DNA of 17,929 nucleotides, taken from the NCBI GenBank assembly GCA_964546565.1, contig CAZJKC010000036.1, forward strand, positions 1 through 17,929. Reading direction: 5' to 3'. The notes under the pieces were generated by a model. It ran no database searches and had not been told where the DNA came from. It worked only from the letters and a program-made list of their open reading frames with translations. The stretch comes from CAG-826 sp964546565 (lineage in GTDB: Bacteria > Bacillota_I > Bacilli_A > RFN20 > CAG-826). Made by a program: the position numbers and the translations under genes. Below, one piece after another: positions 14,746 through 17,929 of the stretch; position 1 is the first letter of the stretch, and every line of letters begins with the position of its first letter.

Positions 14746-15461
14746 TGCAAAGATATTTTGGCATCAATGATGGGGGAAAAGTTCATCTTTCCGAAGATGA
14801 TATTTTTCATATTACTCATGTTATGCGTAGTCGTGTAAATGATCAATTTGAATTAGTTGATGATTCATTCATTTTAACGATGGTCATCGATAACCTTAAT
14901 CCCTTTTCATATCATGAAGCAAAACGCATTAAAAAGAATAAACCCTTTCATCATATTACTTTGCTTTATTGCTTACCTAAAGGCGATAAACTAGATTTAG
15001 TTGTGCAAAAAGCTACTGAATTAGGTGCCGAATCATTAATAGGTATTATTTCTAAAAGGACTATTGTTCGTTTGGATAAGAAAGATATTGATAAGAAGCT
15101 GTTACGTTACCAAAGGATTATTAAAGAAGCTAGTGAACAATGTTTTCGTGATGATTTAATGACTTTCGATAAAATTATCCCCTATTCTGAAATTGAAAAA
15201 TTAAATTTTGACCGCAAGTTTATTGCTTATGAAGGTAATAAAGGGCAAACTTTGTCATTTATTGATAATATTATGCAAATATCTGACAATGAACGCGTCT
15301 GTATTTTAGTCGGCCCTGAAGGGGGCTTTGACCAAAGTGAAGTAGAATCGGCTATATCATGGGGATTTGCCCCTATTAGCTTAGGAAAAAGGATTTTGCG
15401 AAGTGAAACAGCGGCTATAATGGCGGTTGGTCTTTTATCTTTTATTATGGAGCGTAAATAA
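14745..15461 (+). CDS. rsmE: 16S rRNA (uracil-1498-N3)-methyltransferase RsmE
   Basis: RsmE uses S-adenosylmethionine to methylate U1498 of 16S rRNA, near the decoding site. The 238-residue protein shows the C-terminal SPOUT (knotted) fold: VLVGPEGGF (about 188-196), and LGKRILRSETAAI (about 213-225), both cofactor-binding signatures of the family. The N-terminal part has the PUA-like region (FGINDGGKVHL, HITHVMRSR). The first base of its ATG is the last base of the preceding stop (TAATG). A ribosome-like GGGGAG lies 11 bases upstream. It is followed two bases later by mtaB, as in B. subtilis (yqeU-yqeV). Confidence 0.95.
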   Translation: MQRYFGINDGGKVHLSEDDIFHITHVMRSRVNDQFELVDDSFILTMVIDNLNPFSYHEAKRIKKNKPFHHITLLYCLPKGDKLDLVVQKATELGAESLIGIISKRTIVRLDKKDIDKKLLRYQRIIKEASEQCFRDDLMTFDKIIPYSEIEKLNFDRKFIAYEGNKGQTLSFIDNIMQISDNERVCILVGPEGGFDQSEVESAISWGFAPISLGKRILRSETAAIMAVGLLSFIMERK

Positions 15462-15463
15462 CA

Positions 15464-16726
15464 ATGAAAAGATTTTGTGTAGTATCATTAGGTTGTAAAG
15501 TTAATTCTTATGAAATAGAAGCAGTTCGTGAAGACTTATTAAAACATGGATTAATTGAAGATGAGCTTAACGCTGATGTAATTGTCATTAATACTTGTAG
15601 CGTGACCTCAGTTTCTGATCAAAAATCACGTCAAAAGATTCGCTCCTTAGCCCGAAAGCATCCGCACGCGATTATTGTCGTAATGGGTTGCTATTCACAA
15701 ATGGCAAGTTCATATATAAAGCAAATTGATGGTGTAAAAATCATCATTGGTACGGCTCATCGTAATCGCATATGGGAATTGCTAGAGAATTATCAACAAA
15801 ACCATGAACAAATTTGTCTTATTGATGAAAATAATCGCCATATTTCTTATGAAAATCTTGCTATATCTTTTTATCATGATAACACTCGCGCTTTTTTAAA
15901 AATTGAAGATGGCTGTGATAACTTCTGTTCTTATTGTATTATTCCTTATTCGCGTGGTGGAGTACGTTCTCGTGATCCACAATTGATTTTAGATGAAGTT
16001 GACCGTTTGACTGCGAATGGATTTCAAGAGATTGTCTTAACAGGTATTCATACTGGTGGATACGGAAAAGATTTAAATAATTATACTTTTAGTCAATTAG
16101 TAGAAGATATCTTACATCATAATAAGGATTTAAAGCGTCTCCGCATTTCATCTATTGAGGAATCGGAAATAGATGACCATTTAATAGAATTATTAAAAAA
16201 TGAGCCCCGTATTGCGAATCATTTGCACATCCCTTTACAATCCGGTAGCGAAGCCGTGTTAAAAAGAATGAATCGTAAGTATGATAAAAAAGCTTATTTT
16301 GATAAGATTCAAAAAATACGGGCAGTACGTCCGGATATTGCTATTACGACGGATATTATTGTGGGCTTTCCCCAAGAAACTGAGCAAGAATTTCAAGAAA
16401 CATACGATTTTTCTTTGAAATGTGCCTTTAGTGATATTCATGTTTTTCCTTTTTCATCACGTTCGGGAACGGTCGCTTCAAGGATGGCTAATCAGGTTGA
16501 TGTAGCCATAAAAAAACAACGTGTTAATACGTTATTAGCCCTTGCTAAACAATTAAAAGAAAAATATGAAGAACAATTTTTAAATACTTTTGTGGAAGTA
16601 TTATTTGAGGATTATGATGAAGTCCATCATATTGCACGTGGTCATACATCTAATTATTTACTTGTATCTTATGAAAGTGAAGTGAATTTACATAATAAAA
16701 TAGTTGTTGTTCCCTTTAAAAAATAG
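15464..16726 (+). CDS. mtaB: tRNA (t6A37) methylthiotransferase MtaB
   Basis: MtaB is a radical-SAM enzyme that adds a methylthio group to t6A37 in tRNAs, giving ms2t6A (YqeV in B. subtilis). The 420-residue length fits. The N-terminal UPF0004 domain has three cluster cysteines, Cys11 in LGCKVNSYE, Cys45 in NTCSVT and Cys76 in MGCYS. The radical-SAM motif is C-x3-C-x2-C at Cys151, Cys155 and Cys158, followed by PYSRGG. A short C-terminal segment may be a TRAM domain. The LGCKVNSYE form separates MtaB from MiaB and RimO. It starts 2 bp after rsmE, with TGGAG 11 bases upstream, so translation is probably coupled. Confidence 0.95.
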   Translation: MKRFCVVSLGCKVNSYEIEAVREDLLKHGLIEDELNADVIVINTCSVTSVSDQKSRQKIRSLARKHPHAIIVVMGCYSQMASSYIKQIDGVKIIIGTAHRNRIWELLENYQQNHEQICLIDENNRHISYENLAISFYHDNTRAFLKIEDGCDNFCSYCIIPYSRGGVRSRDPQLILDEVDRLTANGFQEIVLTGIHTGGYGKDLNNYTFSQLVEDILHHNKDLKRLRISSIEESEIDDHLIELLKNEPRIANHLHIPLQSGSEAVLKRMNRKYDKKAYFDKIQKIRAVRPDIAITTDIIVGFPQETEQEFQETYDFSLKCAFSDIHVFPFSSRSGTVASRMANQVDVAIKKQRVNTLLALAKQLKEKYEEQFLNTFVEVLFEDYDEVHHIARGHTSNYLLVSYESEVNLHNKIVVVPFKK

Positions 16727-16733
16727 ATTTTTT

Positions 16734-16755
16734 TTAGACAATGTCTAATTTTTTT
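16734..16755 (+). terminator. Short hairpin terminator after mtaB
   Basis: TTAGAC (16734-16739) pairs with GTCTAA (16743-16748) around AAT, followed by T7 (16749-16755). The stem is short and weak, but its position right after the stop codon and its T-run fit a terminator. Confidence 0.6.
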
Positions 16756-16757
16756 GT

Positions 16758-16786
16758 TTGACTTTTATAGCGTCTTTACCTATACT
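16758..16786 (+). promoter_or_regulatory. Sigma-A promoter of rpmF
   Basis: TTGACT (16758-16763) and TATACT (16781-16786) with an ideal 17-bp spacer; each differs from consensus at one base. It begins three bases after the mtaB terminator T-run and is 32 bp upstream of the rpmF start. Confidence 0.85.
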
Positions 16787-16818
16787 AACAAAGGAATGAA
16801 TGAAGGAGGAAGTTAACT

Positions 16819-17022
16819 ATGGCAGTTCCATTTCGTAGAACATCAAAAACAACCAAAAGAATGCGTAGAACACACTTCAAATTATCCGTCACTGGTCTTG
16901 TTACATGTGCAAATTGTGGAGAAATGATTGTTTCTCATCGTGTTTGCCCACATTGTGGCTATTATGATGGTAAAGAAGTTATCGCATCTGATAGCAAAGA
17001 TTCTTCAAAGAAGAGTAAATAA
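16819..17022 (+). CDS. rpmF: Large-subunit ribosomal protein bL32
   Basis: L32 is a small protein of the 50S ribosomal subunit. The 67-residue protein starts MAVPFRRTSK, the signature N-terminus, rich in Arg and Lys. It has a complete zinc ribbon with Cys30/Cys33 and Cys43/Cys46 (CANC and CPHC), so it is the zinc-dependent form. The C-terminus carries a short polar tail (Ser, Asp, Lys), making it slightly longer than common L32 of about 57-60 residues. The ribosome site is AGGAGGA, and it has its own promoter and terminator, so it appears monocistronic. Confidence 0.97.
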   Translation: MAVPFRRTSKTTKRMRRTHFKLSVTGLVTCANCGEMIVSHRVCPHCGYYDGKEVIASDSKDSSKKSK

Positions 17023-17048
17023 TTGTTGTTTAATTTCTCATAAAAAAT

Positions 17049-17073
17049 GGAGTCAGCATTGGCTTCTTTTTTT
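17049..17073 (+). terminator. Rho-independent terminator after rpmF
   Basis: GGAGTCA (17049-17055) pairs with TGGCTTC (17060-17066), including two G-U pairs in RNA, around loop GCAT. T7 (17067-17073) follows. A-run bases before the stem could extend it. Confidence 0.8.
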
Positions 17074-17079
17074 GTTCTC

Positions 17080-17108
17080 TTGGATTTATTTTTATTAAGT
17101 GATATTAT
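17080..17108 (+). promoter_or_regulatory. Putative deoC promoter
   Basis: TTGGAT (17080-17085) and TATTAT (17103-17108) with a 17-bp spacer, followed by the strong ribosome site AGGAGGA before the deoC ATG. I see no obvious DeoR- or catabolite-type operator around it. Confidence 0.55.
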
Positions 17109-17129
17109 AGGAATAGGAGGATTATTCTT

Positions 17130-17765
17130 ATGAATTATAATAAATTAATTGATCATACTTGTCTTAAACCTAATGCATCTTTTGAAGATATAGAAAAATT
17201 ATGTCTTGAGGCTAAACAATATGATTTTATGAGTGTGTGCGTTAACCCATCGTTTATACCTTTATGTGTTAAATTATTAAAAGGAAGCGACGTTAAAGTT
17301 TGTACAGTGATTGGTTTCCCATTAGGGGCAACTTTAAAAAACGCTAAAGTGGCAGAAACAAAAGAAGCCGTTGCGGAAGGCGCAGACGAAATTGACATGG
17401 TTATTAATGTTTCGCAACTAAAGGCAGGGAATGATGAATATGTTTATCAAGAAATCAAAGATATTCGTCGGGCTTGCAAAGATAAAATTTTAAAAGTAAT
17501 TTTAGAAACATGCTTATTGACCGATGAAGAAATTGTTCGGGCTTCGTTATTATCGCTAAAAGCGGGAGCCGATTTTGTAAAAACATCAACAGGATTTTCG
17601 ACCGGTGGGGCTACTGTAGAAGCGGTTCGTTTAATGAGAAAAACTGTTGGCGATAAATGTGGTGTTAAAGCTAGTGGCGGCATTCGAACCCACGAAGATT
17701 TGCTAAAAATGGTCGAAGCTGGTGCTTCGCGAATTGGCACAAGTGCTGGTCCAAAAATTATTTGA
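17130..17765 (+). CDS. deoC: Deoxyribose-phosphate aldolase
   Basis: DeoC splits 2-deoxyribose-5-phosphate into glyceraldehyde-3-phosphate and acetaldehyde, in deoxynucleoside salvage. The 211-residue protein is a class I aldolase. The Schiff-base lysine is Lys151 in VKTSTGFSTGGAT and the partner lysine is Lys180 in GVKASGGIRT. The acidic residue Asp89 sits in EIDMVIN. The N-terminus IDHTCLKPNA and the phosphate-binding end RIGTSAG are also typical. All catalytic residues are present. It appears as a single gene with its own promoter, and no deo partner (phosphorylase, mutase) follows within the window. It ends in TGA. Confidence 0.97.
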   Translation: MNYNKLIDHTCLKPNASFEDIEKLCLEAKQYDFMSVCVNPSFIPLCVKLLKGSDVKVCTVIGFPLGATLKNAKVAETKEAVAEGADEIDMVINVSQLKAGNDEYVYQEIKDIRRACKDKILKVILETCLLTDEEIVRASLLSLKAGADFVKTSTGFSTGGATVEAVRLMRKTVGDKCGVKASGGIRTHEDLLKMVEAGASRIGTSAGPKII

Positions 17766-17929
17766 AATACTTTATTTAGCATTATAAAATTATCTTTTTA
17801 TAAATAGAATGATATATCTTTTGGAAGTTATTTCCTTTCTCATTGATGTTATGGCTCATTGGTTCAAGCTTTTTGGGCTCAATTAAATAATTAAATTCCG
17901 TATTAAAGGTTTTTTAAAAAAACTGAAAT
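17766..17929. other. Gene-free end of the window
   Basis: 164 AT-rich bases after deoC. An all-AT inverted repeat (TTATAAAA at 17782-17789 with TTTTATAA at 17796-17803) is too weak to call a terminator. No ORF, tRNA or clear promoter is visible before the sequence ends. Confidence 0.4.

Noticed and set aside
17447..17782. A 111-codon minus-strand ORF opposite deoC
   Set aside because: It mirrors a clearly real deoC gene and has no ribosome site or recognisable domain.
17782..17803. An 8-bp all-AT inverted repeat after deoC as a terminator
   Set aside because: The stem has no G-C pair and no proper T-run follows, so it is unlikely to stop transcription.
17836..17890. A GGTTCAAGC-like segment suggesting a tRNA T-loop
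   Set aside because: The flanking bases cannot form the T-stem or acceptor stem, and no CCA end or anticodon arm is visible.
1..17929. Use of the mycoplasma genetic code (TGA as tryptophan)
   Set aside because: TGA ends hrcA and deoC in the expected places and tryptophan codons in conserved genes are TGG.

Overview
The window comes from a low-G+C, Firmicutes-type bacterium (roughly one-third G+C by eye). TGA acts as a stop (hrcA and deoC end in it) and tryptophan is TGG, so this is the standard bacterial code and not the mycoplasma code. All genes are on the + strand, and strong AGGAGG-type ribosome sites are frequent. The gene order lepA - hemW - hrcA - grpE - dnaK - dnaJ - rsmE - mtaB is the classic Bacillota block known from Bacillus subtilis. 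The added genes and the missing prmA suggest a member of the Bacilli/Erysipelotrichia/Acholeplasma-like lineages, but I cannot name the taxon.

Layout. Positions 1-145 hold a promoter for a large XPD/DinG-type helicase with an N-terminal Cas4/RecB-like nuclease domain (146-2479). A GNAT acetyltransferase follows (2516-3040), then lepA (3161-4981), whose last codons lie inside its own terminator. Positions 5106-9315 form a tight five-gene cluster: a Fic-fold protein with a decayed catalytic motif and a winged-helix tail, a small single-helix membrane protein, hemW (overlapping that gene), a second GNAT protein and an EamA-type transporter. Next is the heat-shock operon hrcA-grpE-dnaK-dnaJ (9523-14166). 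Its promoter carries two CIRCE operators, and a strong hairpin terminator separates dnaK from dnaJ. After dnaJ come a zinc-ribbon/TM2-like membrane protein (in the place of prmA), rsmE and mtaB, then rpmF (ribosomal protein L32) and deoC, each of the last two with a visible promoter.

Functionally the window is mostly core biology. It covers translation (LepA, L32, RsmE, MtaB), protein folding with its own repressor (HrcA, GrpE, DnaK, DnaJ), DNA repair (helicase-nuclease), radical-SAM cofactor handling (HemW) and deoxynucleoside salvage (DeoC). HrcA should repress its own operon through the two CIRCE sites.

I see no rRNA, tRNA, CRISPR array, insertion sequence or prophage signature. No stretch longer than about 210 bases lacks a gene. 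The most interesting items are the tandem CIRCE operators, the Fic-like pseudoenzyme with its membrane partner next to hemW, the helicase-nuclease fusion, and the dnaK/dnaJ attenuator. None of these amounts to a clearly new defence or mobile system.
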